Source: Oscillospiraceae bacterium
GTDB lineage: Bacteria > Bacillota > Clostridia > Oscillospirales > CAG-272
Assembly: GCA_015063795.1 (NCBI GenBank)
Contig: SVTL01000013.1
Coordinates: 1-58,895 of the forward strand
DNA: 58,895 nucleotides
Direction of reading: 5' to 3'
How positions within the stretch are numbered: position 1 is the stretch's first letter; the number at the start of each line of letters is the position of its first letter. Below are positions 9,401 through 18,390 of this stretch, one piece after another. The notes beneath the pieces are model-generated. The model was not told the DNA's origin, did not search any database, and saw only the letters and a program-made list of their open reading frames with translations. Both the position numbers and the translations under genes were made by a program.

Positions 9401-9743
9401 GACAAGCGACAATGCGGCTCCCTTCACCTTCCTCTCCAACGATGGTGAGGGAAGCATCTACCTGCAGGCGACGCCTTCGACGGCCGGTAAGCTGTTCTTC
9501 TACCTGTCTGACAGCACCACCGTCGCCGACTTTGATACCGGCTATAACGGCGCGGCCATCAAGGGCATCCAGCCGGTGGTTTCCTCGTTGCAGAGAATCA
9601 AGCTGGGAACGAGCACCACACTTGCTCCTTACACCCATGTGATCGTGCGTATGCAGTCTGCTGACAATACGGTCGTGTATCAGCCTCTCGCCGTTTCTTT
9701 GGTGAAACTCGTAGACGTTCCTGGACATGAAGAGGAATTTTGA
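6492..9743 (+). CDS. secreted protein with N-terminal dockerin and nine tyrosine-rich repeats
   Basis: 1083 residues. A signal peptide (about 1-25, cleavage near AFA/ADG) is followed at once by a type I dockerin-like module (about 29-82) with two calcium loops, DVDGSGRVTTYD and DVNGDGTIDVLD. Dockerins bind cohesins in cellulosome-like assemblies, but normally sit at the C-terminus of enzymes. From residue 88 to the end the protein is nine tandem units of about 100-115 residues, each with a tyrosine block such as GTIYYYYTD or GTLYWYYTT and a later YxYVVxxxY-type strand. Repeats 1 and 3 resemble each other, as do 2 and 4. No catalytic domain is recognised, so a surface-display, binding or adhesive role is inferred only. 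Start chosen for GGAGG and the signal peptide. Confidence 0.85.
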   Translation: MKKKWLKTFAVGMLLFAILAIGAFAADGLTGDVDGSGRVTTYDAIACIKGIAEQTADEACDVNGDGTIDVLDAMAVVQIVVKQADCGFSVLPKVTADPATGYDRLTGTPSLSGSLYYYYTDTAEEPASIQEFVNTFNSIGSASSYTRVGVTSVVAGDAIRQSLRHTASVSGYDYVVMAIYYRTGTYAKPIVVKREAAKPIESTPLAIATLNGYDYLTGTPAQSGTIYYYYTDVLTVMPTVASFWSSYSAADSTHCGSISAYAGTPLTNAQMKPTATVSGCRYAVVMLVPADGSVSSPQLIVRGALPSNPGFSVAPKITADAALGYDMLSATPSVTGTIYYYYTNTAAAPTAASEFVTNFNSVGSSSSYALVGTVAVTAGSAINRSLKSTATVSSYKYVVMAIYYSDGLYTTPVIATRNTLTSTTFSITSSGTHDYLNGTPAKTGTIYYYYAVSAIVPAAASDFWIGYNGSVYNGSVSAAANVPLSNAQMRPTAGVTGYNYVIVMLVGNDGSTTTPQRIVRGGNVTSTFKGAALYSIENNVEYITATPAMSGTLYWYYTTLSTVPATGSVAFTNWVNASTLRGSEAAVVNTAEKFTLKSYADVYPYNYIVAFIGYSNGLTTSYTMPVLISKTNSTVMTHGFTATPTLSKSNGFDYLNATPTVSGTIQYYYTNNSTTPTTTTFETIYDSAAQITRGVLSATANVPLTGNNAALHSETALPPAQYRYVVIRLLDSTGTIKYAPVVLVRQTAAVTGTGFTSVPVYSLYGGTIDAALFMPAVTGTMYWYYTTLTTAPTAADYNGLYNAALLKNSLSVSSLTSQTVYLKAVADRAGYTHVVFQMVDFVGNRYTPVVVSVSTVSTTNGFTGGPFWTSYNGYDYVSGTTASVGKLHFYYTNIANTPDPDGFLAAYTAAPGGYKGQFSVPTPTFGAALFASDNVSSFKYIVIMFEDGNGTKYKPVVLTRVTTAVDTGFVTSDNAAPFTFLSNDGEGSIYLQATPSTAGKLFFYLSDSTTVADFDTGYNGAAIKGIQPVVSSLQRIKLGTSTTLAPYTHVIVRMQSADNTVVYQPLAVSLVKLVDVPGHEEEF
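6753..9740 (+). repeat. nine tandem protein repeats of about 100-115 codons
   Basis: Units begin at about 6753, 7098, 7422 and 7758, then continue at 320-350 bp spacing to the end of the gene. The shared core is a Gly-Thr-(Ile/Leu)-Tyr-rich strand followed by (T)x(P)xxxxF and an (Y/H)VV strand. Unit pair 1-2 is most like pair 3-4, which points to a two-unit duplication; units 5-9 are more diverged. DNA identity is low enough that this is a protein-level repeat rather than a recent DNA array. Confidence 0.85.
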
Positions 9744-9796
9744 CATCCCCGATTGGATGAAAGAACCGCCATCCAGCAAACGAAAAAGGAGACACC

Positions 9797-10975
9797 ATGT
9801 CATACAGCGTATATTTGAAGAAAAACGAAGAAAAAAGGATCCTGCGCGGGCACCCGTGGGTGTATGCCAATGAGGTGCAGAAAATCGAGGGAAAGGGCAA
9901 GAACGGCGAGGTGGCTGCCGTCTATGACTGGAAGGGCAATCTTCTGGGCAAGGGCTACATCAACCACCTGTCGAAGATCCTTGTCCGTCTCTTTCTGAGC
10001 GGGGAGGAGGAGCCGACCAAGGAGCTGTTCAAGCGCCGTATTGCCGAGGCCGATGCCTATCGTCGGTCGCTGGGGTACACCGATTGCTACCGCATGGTCT
10101 TTGCCGAGGCCGACCGTCTGCCTGCGCTGATCGTGGACAAGTATCATGACCTGCTCTGCGTGCAGATCCTGTCTTTGGGCATGGAGAAGAACAAGGATAC
10201 GATCGTGGAGGCATTGGCGGAGCTGTTTGCCCCCCGCGGCATCTACGAGAGAAGCGATGCGGCCGTGAGAGAAAAAGAGGGGCTTGCGCTTGTGAAGGGC
10301 AAGCTTTACGGCGAGTTTGAGCCCCGTGTGATCATCGAGGAAAACGGGCTGAAGATGGTTGCCGATCTGGAAAACGGGCAGAAGACCGGCTATTTTCTCG
10401 ATCAGAAGGAGAACCGCTTTGCCATCCGCCGTTTCTGCGAGGGCAGAACGGTCCTTGACTGCTTCTGCAACGTGGGCGGCTTCTCGCTGAACGCCGCTTT
10501 GGCCGGGGCGAAGGAGGTTACCGCCCTCGATATTTCCGAGCGTGCGCTTGCCGATGTGAGGGAAAATGCCGCTCTCAACGGTCTGGAGGATCGGGTGAAC
10601 ACCCTCTGCGGCGATGTGTTTGAGCTTCTCCGCACCTACAAGAAGGAAGGGAAAAGCTTTGACACCGTCATTCTCGATCCGCCCGCTTTCTGCAAGAGCG
10701 CGGCCGATGTGCAGAATGCCTACCGCGGCTACAAGGACATCAATCTGCTGGGGATGAAGCTGGTGAAAAACGGCGGCTTTCTGATCACCGCCTCCTGCTC
10801 GCACCATATGTCCTTTGCCCTGTTTGAGAAGATGTTAAAGGAGGCGGCCTGCGAGAGCGGACGGAACGTGCGCACCGTGGAGATCCGCACCCAGTCGCCG
10901 GACCATCCCTCCATGCTGGCGGCCGAGGAAACTGCCTATCTGAAATTCTTTGTGCTGCAGGTGATCGATCGATAA
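9797..10975 (+). CDS. class I rRNA large-subunit (cytosine-C5) methyltransferase, RlmI family
   Basis: 392 residues, the usual length. An N-terminal PUA domain (HPWVYANEV onward, about 1-75) for RNA binding is followed by a SAM-dependent methyltransferase domain with VLDCFCNVGGFSLNAA (SAM-binding loop) and ILDPPAFCKS, the catalytic DPPxF motif of this family. The E. coli homologue RlmI methylates C1962 of 23S rRNA; RlmI or RlmK-N type activity is inferred by family. GGAGAC precedes the ATG. It follows the dockerin gene by 53 bp with no terminator between them, so readthrough from the strong upstream promoter is possible. Confidence 0.9.
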   Translation: MSYSVYLKKNEEKRILRGHPWVYANEVQKIEGKGKNGEVAAVYDWKGNLLGKGYINHLSKILVRLFLSGEEEPTKELFKRRIAEADAYRRSLGYTDCYRMVFAEADRLPALIVDKYHDLLCVQILSLGMEKNKDTIVEALAELFAPRGIYERSDAAVREKEGLALVKGKLYGEFEPRVIIEENGLKMVADLENGQKTGYFLDQKENRFAIRRFCEGRTVLDCFCNVGGFSLNAALAGAKEVTALDISERALADVRENAALNGLEDRVNTLCGDVFELLRTYKKEGKSFDTVILDPPAFCKSAADVQNAYRGYKDINLLGMKLVKNGGFLITASCSHHMSFALFEKMLKEAACESGRNVRTVEIRTQSPDHPSMLAAEETAYLKFFVLQVIDR

Positions 10976-10978
10976 CAG

Positions 10979-11037
10979 AAAAAGCCCCTCTCCCCCTGCT
11001 TGACGAATGGGTTTGGAGAGGGCTTTTCCTCTTTTTT
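10979..11037 (+). terminator. rho-independent terminator after the rRNA methyltransferase
   Basis: Stem of 13 bp with one bulge (AAAAGCCCCTCTCC with GGAGAGGGCTTTT) and a run of T at 11031-11037. Confidence 0.85.
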
Positions 11038-11130
11038 GCGGAAAAATTTCTTTTTTCGGTAAGAATGGGCATCCCTTTTGCGTCTGGATGTGTGAAGGGA
11101 TACAAAAGAAACACACAAGGGGGAAAAACC

Positions 11131-11700
11131 ATGGAAGATGCTTTGATCATCGAGCTGTTCTGGCAGCGGAAGGAGGAGGCGATCGGGCAGACGGCAGACA
11201 AGTACGGCTCGCGCTGTCTGTCGGTGGCGCGCAACATCCTGCGGGATGACGGCGAGGCGGAGGAGTGCGTCAACGATGCGTATCTGAAGGCGTGGCTGTC
11301 GATCCCGCCTGCCCGTCCCGAGCGGCTGTCCGCCTTTCTGGTGACGGTCGTCCGCCGTCTGGCTCTGGACAAATGGCGGAGGCGCAACGCCGAAAAGAGA
11401 GAGGGCGACCGACAGGCTCTGCTGTTGAGTGAATTGGCCGACTGCCTGCCCGACCGCGGGAGCGACGGCAACATCGATCTTTGGGTGGAGCGCACCGAGC
11501 TGACCGAGGCTTTGGACCGCTTCCTGCGCGAGCAGAAGCAAGAGCTTCGGCGTGTGTTCGTGCTGCGGTATGTGTATGCCTTTTCGATCGGGGAGATCGC
11601 CGAGCGGGAGGATGTAAGCGAAAATGCGGTGACGGTGCGTCTGTCGCGGATGCGGAAGGCGCTGCGTAAGAGACTGGAAAAGGAGGGGATTGCGCTGTGA
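11131..11700 (+). CDS. ECF-like sigma-70 family RNA polymerase sigma factor
   Basis: 189 residues. Region 2 (about 20-90) shows ARNILRDDGEAEECVNDAYLKAW and FLVTVVRRLALDKWRRR, and region 4 (about 125-185) shows a helix-turn-helix with YAFSIGEIAE and VSENAVTVRLSRMRKALR. There is no region 1.1 or 3, as in ECF factors. AAGGGGG before the ATG at 11131 decides the start; an in-frame ATG at 11065 has no such site. It overlaps the next gene by 4 bp (GTGA), so the two are translationally coupled and the next gene is the likely anti-sigma factor. The signal sensed is unknown and no self-type promoter was recognised. Confidence 0.88.
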   Translation: MEDALIIELFWQRKEEAIGQTADKYGSRCLSVARNILRDDGEAEECVNDAYLKAWLSIPPARPERLSAFLVTVVRRLALDKWRRRNAEKREGDRQALLLSELADCLPDRGSDGNIDLWVERTELTEALDRFLREQKQELRRVFVLRYVYAFSIGEIAEREDVSENAVTVRLSRMRKALRKRLEKEGIAL

Positions 11701-12935
11701 AGAGTGAGATTTTGTTTGTGAGCCTTGGCGGGATCGGCGAGGATCTGATCGCGGAGGCGATGGAGGAAAAGAAGAGCATCGGGAGAGAGAGACGGCGCCT
11801 GCCCCTCCGTGCGATGGCGCTGGCCGCCGCGGTCTGCCTGTTTTTGATGGGGACGCTGTTGCTTGCGCTCCGTTCGGGAGAAGAGGGAAGCGCGCCGCTT
11901 CCGATGCTGGAGCTGGGCGTGGGCGAGTACGGCATGGGGCGCGAGGCGTATCTGCTGCATGACATCGACGAGCTGTTTGAAAACGGACGGCTGACGGTGA
12001 ACAAAACGCCCAAAACGCTGCCGGTGTACCGAAACGAGACGAAGCTGGAGAAAGGAACGTTCGGCATCTCGCCGTCGGTGAGCGAGGAGCAGATGAAGCA
12101 AAAGCTGATCGAGACCGCGTTGCTGTTCGGCGTGAGCGTGAGCGGGGAGGAGATCTCGGACACGGCCATGCCCAAAGAGGCGCAGGCGCAGATGAAGGCG
12201 TCGATGGAGGAAGCGTCGGGGCTGACCGTTCCCGATTCGATCTTCATTCCCTCTGCGGTCTTTGCCGAAAAGGACGGCATCCATTTTGAAGTGACCTATA
12301 CGCTGGCGGTCACGGTGCGTTTGGATCAGCCGATTGTTCTGCCAAACGGTCTGTTGCTGGCATCGGAGGACCTGACTTTGCTTTCCCAAGCAGGAGACCG
12401 GCTGGCGGAGGAATACGGCGCTCTCTTTGGCATGAAAGAGCCGACCTTCCGGCTGAGCGGCGGCGACTACGGCATCGACGGCGAGCGGAATGTGACGCTC
12501 TCGGTCATCGACCGCTCGCAAACGCCCTATGCCCTCGATGAGCTGATCGTCTACGGCGATGAGGAGGGCAGGCTGAAGATGCTCCGCTTCTTTGATCGCT
12601 CAAGCGGGCAGAAGATGGGCGATTACCCGATCATCAGCGAAAAGGAGGCGGAAAGTGAGCTTCTGGCAGGACGGGCGATCACGAGCTCTGAGCCGTATCG
12701 GGCCGAGTGGGAGATCGTCCGTGCCGAGCTTGTTTACCGCACGGGCGACCACGAGCCTTACTACATGCCCTACTACCGTTTCTTTGTCAACGAGAGCGGC
12801 ACACAGGTGTCCGACTATCACCGCGAGAAGGGCTTTGACACCTACGCTGTCTACTATGTCCCCGCCGTGGAGAGCGAATACATCGCCGATTTTTCCGTGT
12901 GGGACGGGAGCTTCAACGGCGGATCAAGCAGCTGA
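11697..12935 (+). CDS. putative membrane-anchored anti-sigma factor
   Basis: 412 residues beginning with GTG that overlaps the sigma-factor stop; GGAGGGG lies upstream. A short cytoplasmic segment (1-37, with the motif GGIGEDLIAEAMEE often seen at the N-terminus of Clostridial proteins coded beside sigma factors) precedes one membrane helix (about 38-60, LRAMALAAAVCLFLMGTLLLAL). The rest, about 350 residues, is predicted to be extracellular, with no domain I recognise. The topology and the coupling fit a regulator that holds the sigma factor at the membrane until an outside signal is received. This role is inferred from context, not from a recognised anti-sigma domain such as a zinc-binding ASD. 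Confidence 0.65.
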   Translation: MKSEILFVSLGGIGEDLIAEAMEEKKSIGRERRRLPLRAMALAAAVCLFLMGTLLLALRSGEEGSAPLPMLELGVGEYGMGREAYLLHDIDELFENGRLTVNKTPKTLPVYRNETKLEKGTFGISPSVSEEQMKQKLIETALLFGVSVSGEEISDTAMPKEAQAQMKASMEEASGLTVPDSIFIPSAVFAEKDGIHFEVTYTLAVTVRLDQPIVLPNGLLLASEDLTLLSQAGDRLAEEYGALFGMKEPTFRLSGGDYGIDGERNVTLSVIDRSQTPYALDELIVYGDEEGRLKMLRFFDRSSGQKMGDYPIISEKEAESELLAGRAITSSEPYRAEWEIVRAELVYRTGDHEPYYMPYYRFFVNESGTQVSDYHREKGFDTYAVYYVPAVESEYIADFSVWDGSFNGGSSS

Positions 12936-12955
12936 AAAACGAGCAACAATAAAAA

Positions 12956-12995
12956 AGAACGGCACTGCCTGCAAAAGCGGTGCCGTTTTGAATTT
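12956..12995 (+). terminator. rho-independent terminator after the sigma/anti-sigma pair
   Basis: AACGGCACTGC pairs with GCGGTGCCGTT (one wobble, 8-base loop), followed by TT and a T-rich tail. An A-run before it would serve the converging methyltransferase transcript weakly as well. Confidence 0.8.
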
Positions 12996-13014
12996 GAAAA
13001 ACATGGGTGCTCGG

Positions 13015-13632
13015 TCAGAAAGAATAGTCCGCGCGCAGCAGCTTTTTGCCGTTGGGCAGGTCTTTTTCCATGCGCAGGACCTTGGCATAGCCGAGGCTTT
13101 CCATCGCTTGCGTCAGCTCGTGTTCGCCGATGGAGCGGTGGATCGGATCAAGACAGTCGAAGGTGTGGAGATAGGGAGAATCGGACACAAAGGCGGAATT
13201 GGTGTCGATCTGCAAAATGCAGGAGATGTGGTTTGGCTTCACATGCGCCGCCACGTCCCGAAACCGCTCACAGCCAATGTATTCGATGAGCAGATCGGCC
13301 ACCAGCAGCTCGGCGCGGGGGAGAGGGGAGAGATCGGCAGACAGATCCACGCAAAGCGTTTGCAGAACCCCGTCCAGCGCAGGGTGGCGTTCTTGGCAGG
13401 CGTTCAGATAGGCGGCATTGACATCCACGCCGTACACGGCGCGGAAGCGCTTGGGATCGATGTGCTCCAGTCCGTTTCCTCCGGCAATGCCTAAGATCAT
13501 CACCGTTTGAGCGGGACAGCAATCCCATTGTTCCGCCATCATCTCATTCAGCGTTTGAAGCTGGTACACCTGCTCCAGCGCCATGTGTTTTTCGTAATCG
13601 TCAAGGGGGATGGTCGTCCAAGGGTTGCTCAT
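13015..13632 (-). CDS. class I SAM-dependent methyltransferase
   Basis: 205 residues. The SAM-binding motif is VMILGIAGGNGLEHI (about 44-58), followed by an acidic strand end (VYGVDVNAAYL) and VADLLIEYIGC where the catalytic-strand motif IV is expected. The substrate is not recognisable. The ATG at 13632 is only 5 bp after the stop of the M20 peptidase gene, so the pair forms an operon; a longer open frame upstream simply reads through the peptidase gene in another frame. It could modify a metabolite related to the peptidase, but nothing in the sequence shows which. Confidence 0.8.
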   Translation of the reverse strand: MSNPWTTIPLDDYEKHMALEQVYQLQTLNEMMAEQWDCCPAQTVMILGIAGGNGLEHIDPKRFRAVYGVDVNAAYLNACQERHPALDGVLQTLCVDLSADLSPLPRAELLVADLLIEYIGCERFRDVAAHVKPNHISCILQIDTNSAFVSDSPYLHTFDCLDPIHRSIGEHELTQAMESLGYAKVLRMEKDLPNGKKLLRADYSF

Positions 13633-13637
13633 GCGGC

Positions 13638-14810
13638 TCAATCTCCCAGCACGTCCAGCGCCAGCAGCGCTACCCAGGCGGCTCGCTTGGCGGCCTGATC
13701 GACATTGGCGTATTCGCCGGTCTGGTGCAGGAAACGTCCCGTCAATCCCATGCCGTCGAGGGTGGGGCATCCGACGGACGAGGTGAAGTTGCCGTCGCTG
13801 CCGCCGCGGACCATACGCCCCCACGCCTCGATGCCCAATGCCTGCCCGATGCGGCACGCTCTTTCAAACAGAGCCTTGTTTGCGGGGGCATCGGCGTCAT
13901 AGGGAGGCTTGTTGATGCCGCCCTCGACCGTGAGGGTGACGGACGGGTTAATCGGCGTCAGGGAGCGGACCTTGCGGTCAAAATCATCGCCCAGCGCTTG
14001 GTTGGAAAAGCGGACGTCAAGCGACAGCGCGCCCTCGCCGGGGACGGTGCAGAAGGCGGGATTGCCCGACAAAAGCGATGTACAGGCCACGGTCAGGTGC
14101 CCCGATCCGTCCAGCTTGCTCATGGCCTCCAGCGCCAGCGCCTGCCTTGACAGCTCGATGAGCGCGCTGGCTGCCGCCTCGGGCTCGTTTCCCGAATGGG
14201 CGGAGCGCCCCTTGGCGCGGATGGTGTATACGCTTCGGCCGTAGCGCCCGATCTTCAGCCCGCCGATGCGGTCGTCGAACGACGGCTCCATGATGAACGC
14301 GGCGCGGGCGTTTTGCGCCAGCTGTTTGGTGTAAGTCTGCGAGGAGTAGCTTCCCGGCTCCTCGTCGGAATTGAGAAAAACGGTCAGCTTTTTTCCCTGC
14401 GGAAGAAGGTTTTGCCCGATGAGCACCTTGCACACGCGGTAGATCTGCAGAATGCCGCCCTTCATGTCCAGCACGCCGGGACCGTGCGCTTTTCCGCCGT
14501 CTCTTGCCCACAGGGGCTGAAAGCTTCCTTTTTCAAACACCGTGTCGAAATGCCCGACGAAGAGAAGCGAGTCCTCGCCCTCGCCGTATTCGGCAAGCAG
14601 GTGGTCGCCGTAACGGTCATCGCCGCTGGGAAGGACACTCACCGAAAAGCCGATGCCTTCAAACAGATCGGCAAAAAACCGACGGCAGGCCGCCAGATCG
14701 TCCTTTTCGCCCTCGGTGGGCGTTTCCATGCAAACGGCCTTTTCAAGCAGAGCCTCAAATTCGGCTTGGTTGTTTTCCATATATTGCAGGATGGTGTTCG
14801 CGTGTTCCAT
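13638..14810 (-). CDS. M20 family metallopeptidase (glutamate carboxypeptidase-like)
   Basis: 390 residues. Metal-binding and catalytic signatures of M20 peptidases are visible: FVGHFDTVF, GPGVLDMKGG (bridging Asp), the general-base pair in NSDEEPGS, and a distal histidine near FLHQTGEYANVDQ. The dimerisation domain lies in the middle (about 180-300, GRSAHSG). Members remove C-terminal glutamate or split small peptides and acylated amino acids in the cytoplasm. GGAGG eight bases before the ATG at 14810 fixes the start. It is followed by a methyltransferase gene in the same operon. Exact substrate unknown. Confidence 0.88.
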   Translation of the reverse strand: MEHANTILQYMENNQAEFEALLEKAVCMETPTEGEKDDLAACRRFFADLFEGIGFSVSVLPSGDDRYGDHLLAEYGEGEDSLLFVGHFDTVFEKGSFQPLWARDGGKAHGPGVLDMKGGILQIYRVCKVLIGQNLLPQGKKLTVFLNSDEEPGSYSSQTYTKQLAQNARAAFIMEPSFDDRIGGLKIGRYGRSVYTIRAKGRSAHSGNEPEAAASALIELSRQALALEAMSKLDGSGHLTVACTSLLSGNPAFCTVPGEGALSLDVRFSNQALGDDFDRKVRSLTPINPSVTLTVEGGINKPPYDADAPANKALFERACRIGQALGIEAWGRMVRGGSDGNFTSSVGCPTLDGMGLTGRFLHQTGEYANVDQAAKRAAWVALLALDVLGD

Positions 14811-14896
14811 GATGTCTTCCTCCGCGCAGGTGGCGTTGTTTTTGTTTGATAGCCTATTATAGCCCCTTTTTCTTCCTTTGTCAATCGGGCGAAACG

Positions 14897-14929
14897 AAAA
14901 AAGGACGGCCGCTTTTGAAGCGACCGCCC
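14897..14929 (-). terminator. rho-independent terminator after guaB
   Basis: On the minus strand, a 12-bp stem with two G-T pairs (14918-14929 with 14903-14914), a 3-base loop and six T. It ends guaB and separates it from the peptidase operon. Confidence 0.88.
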
Positions 14930-14947
14930 CGTGATTGTTTGTGCTTG

Positions 14948-16432
<1,485 letters not shown>

Positions 16433-16489
16433 CTACACTCCTTACCTTATGATACGAATTGGGACGGACACTTCCAATGTGATTACATC

Positions 16490-16519
16490 ATTTTACCGCA
16501 AAGGGGGGGTGTTTGTCAA
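16490..16519 (-). promoter_or_regulatory. sigma-A-type promoter of guaB
   Basis: On the minus strand TTGACA and TAAAAT are 18 bp apart; the spacer contains a run of seven C. It ends about 60 bp before the guaB start. Confidence 0.75.
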
Positions 16520-16544
16520 GAGTTTTGCCGAATTTGTCTGCCGC

Positions 16545-16573
16545 TTGCATTTTTTTGTGAAATGTGATAAAAT
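16545..16573 (+). promoter_or_regulatory. sigma-A-type promoter of the lipid kinase gene
   Basis: TTGCAT, 17 bp, TAAAAT. It diverges from the guaB promoter just to the left. The leader to the start codon is about 100 nt. Confidence 0.6.
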
Positions 16574-16680
16574 AAAGATAACTGCGTCATGGGAAGGCCG
16601 CACGGCTTGATCGGCCGTCTCCGCGCACTGAGACCGATATCCTGCGAAAAAACGTACAGAAGGGACAACAGGAACATTGT

Positions 16681-17595
16681 ATGCGTAACATTCACATCTA
16701 TAACCCCAAGGCAGGGCTTGGAAAGGGAAAGAAGAAGGAGGGGATGCAAACAGGCGATTCGCCGTCCGCTCTTTCCCATGTGACCACGGGCATCCGCGAT
16801 GCGGGCGATTTCATCCGCGAAGCCTGCAAGGAAAACCCCGACACGCTCTTTACCGTTTACGGCGGCGACGGTACCATCTGCGAGGCGGTGAACGGCATCA
16901 TGGAGGCGGGCGCGGGAGAAACGGCCCGTCTGACGGTGGTTCCCACGGGAAGCGGCAACGATTTTGTCCGCAATTTCCCCTCCTCCGGCGAGCAGAAGGA
17001 ATACCGCATCGACCTGATCGATCTTGACGGCATGTATGCGGCCAATGTGGTCAATGTGGGCTTTGACTGCTCGGTGGTGGCGAAAACCGATGCCATGCGT
17101 GCCAACGGTCTTGTGACCGGCGGCTTTTCCTACATTCTCGGCGTGATGGCGGTGCTGGTGGAGCAATACGGCATCCGTCTGGAGGTCGAGCTGACCGATG
17201 AGAGCGGCGATGTCAGCGTCTGCGACGGCGAATTCATGCTCTGCGCCATCGCCAACGGCGCGTATTACGGCGGAGGCTTCAAGGCCGCACCTGCCGCCTC
17301 ACCCGAAAGCGGTGTGCTGGACGTGATTCTGATCCGCAAGATCAGCCGCGCCCGCTTTTTGAAGCTGGTGGGCGACTACAAGGCCGGACGGCACGTGGAT
17401 GCGGAGAGCGGCGTTCCCTTTGACCGCTTTCAGGACATCGTGGTGTACAAAAAGTGCCTGAAGGCGGTCGTGCGCGGCATGGAGGAGGTCTGCGTGGACG
17501 GCGAGGTCATGAAGAAAAAGGAGCTTGTGGCCACGCCCTGTCCGAAGGCGATCCGCTTCCTCTATCCGGCAAACGCTTCCGACATTCTTCGATAA
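16681..17595 (+). CDS. diacylglycerol/lipid kinase family protein (YegS/BmrU type)
   Basis: 304 residues. The DAGK catalytic signature is clear: NPKAG near the N-terminus, then VYGGDGTICEAVNGI (about 58-72, nucleotide-binding GGDGT) and PTGSGNDFVRNF. The C-terminal half holds NVGFDCSVV and the GGFKAAP motif typical of the family. Members phosphorylate diacylglycerol, sphingosine-like lipids or undecaprenol-related lipids at the membrane face. No strong Shine-Dalgarno lies directly before the ATG at 16681 (AGAAGGGACAACAGG is present 10-20 bases upstream). Its 3' end overlaps the converging C26 amidase gene by 89 bp. Confidence 0.9.
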   Translation: MRNIHIYNPKAGLGKGKKKEGMQTGDSPSALSHVTTGIRDAGDFIREACKENPDTLFTVYGGDGTICEAVNGIMEAGAGETARLTVVPTGSGNDFVRNFPSSGEQKEYRIDLIDLDGMYAANVVNVGFDCSVVAKTDAMRANGLVTGGFSYILGVMAVLVEQYGIRLEVELTDESGDVSVCDGEFMLCAIANGAYYGGGFKAAPAASPESGVLDVILIRKISRARFLKLVGDYKAGRHVDAESGVPFDRFQDIVVYKKCLKAVVRGMEEVCVDGEVMKKKELVATPCPKAIRFLYPANASDILR

Positions 17596-18226
17596 ACCGC
17601 ACAAACAGCGCACGGCTGAGCGGCTCTGTGTGAAGGATCTGCTCCGGATGCCACTGGACGCCGATGAAAAAGCGCTTCCCCGGCAGACAGATGCCCTCAA
17701 TGTCCCCGTTTTCGTCGCGGGCAAAGACGCGGAAGGGGGGAGCGGTACGGTCGATGAGCTGGTGATGCCGGCTGTTGACGCAATACGTGAACTCGGACAC
17801 GCGGATGGGGTGGAGCCTTCTCCCCTCGGGGTAATCGCCGCTGTGAAGGGGCGTGTGCTGAACAAGCGTACCGCCCAGCGCAGCATTCATCACCTGGATG
17901 CCGCGGCAGATGCCGAACAGCGGCCGATCGTGCTGAAAGCAAAGGCGGACGAGCGAGATCTCAAACGCATCACGACAATCGGATATTGCCCCGCAGAGCG
18001 GTGAGGTCTCTTCGCCGTAATAGGCGGGGTTCAGATCGGGACCGCCGGTGAGAAGAACGCCGTCGGTCCTTTTTATCAGCGAAGAGAGGTCGGAAAGAGA
18101 GGACGGCGGCAGGACGATCGGGATCCCGCCGCAGAGACGGATCGCTTCGGCATATTCTTTTTGCAGCCAGAGGCGGTCGGCTGAAAGATCGTGCTGTAAT
18201 GTGAGGGCGATGAGCGGCTTATCCAT
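17507..18226 (-). CDS. class I glutamine amidotransferase-like hydrolase (peptidase C26, gamma-glutamyl type)
   Basis: 239 residues. The nucleophile elbow FGICRGIQVMNAALGG (Cys in ICRG) and the GVQWHPEQ His-Glu pair give the catalytic triad of the C26 family, which includes gamma-glutamyl-GABA hydrolase PuuD. TDGVLLTGGPDLNPAYYGE is typical. A role in hydrolysing gamma-glutamyl amides of polyamines or amino acids is inferred; no other polyamine gene is nearby. AAGGAG eight bases before the ATG at 18226 fixes the start. The last 30 residues or so, past FVRFIEECRK, extend beyond the usual family end and are read from DNA that also encodes the lipid kinase C-terminus on the other strand. Confidence 0.88.
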   Translation of the reverse strand: MDKPLIALTLQHDLSADRLWLQKEYAEAIRLCGGIPIVLPPSSLSDLSSLIKRTDGVLLTGGPDLNPAYYGEETSPLCGAISDCRDAFEISLVRLCFQHDRPLFGICRGIQVMNAALGGTLVQHTPLHSGDYPEGRRLHPIRVSEFTYCVNSRHHQLIDRTAPPFRVFARDENGDIEGICLPGKRFFIGVQWHPEQILHTEPLSRALFVRFIEECRKRLPDRGSGSPSDRAWPQAPFSS

Positions 18227-18292
18227 AGGCGTTCTCCTTGGAAAAAGGCATAAAAATCGATGAAAAAGGGAAAAGAAGTTACAAAAAAGATA

Positions 18293-18321
18293 TTGCATAA
18301 AGGGGAAGAATATGATATCAT
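18293..18321 (+). promoter_or_regulatory. sigma-A-type promoter of apgM
   Basis: TTGCAT, 17 bp, TATCAT, about 70 bp before the start codon, diverging from the C26 gene. Confidence 0.55.
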
Positions 18322-18390
18322 TTAAGATAAAGATAAAATATTTCCCTGCAAAAGAAAGAAAACAGGTGAACGAAAGGACGGTTTTTCCTT

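Noticed and set aside
6753-9740. Repeats considered as a CRISPR array or DNA tandem repeat
   Set aside because: Units are about 330 bp, diverged at the DNA level, and keep one reading frame; there are no short identical repeats with spacers and no cas genes.
7377-9803. Minus-strand open frame of about 800 codons opposite the repeat protein
   Set aside because: It mirrors the repeat gene and has no ribosome-binding site; the plus-strand gene has a signal peptide, dockerin and a perfect promoter.
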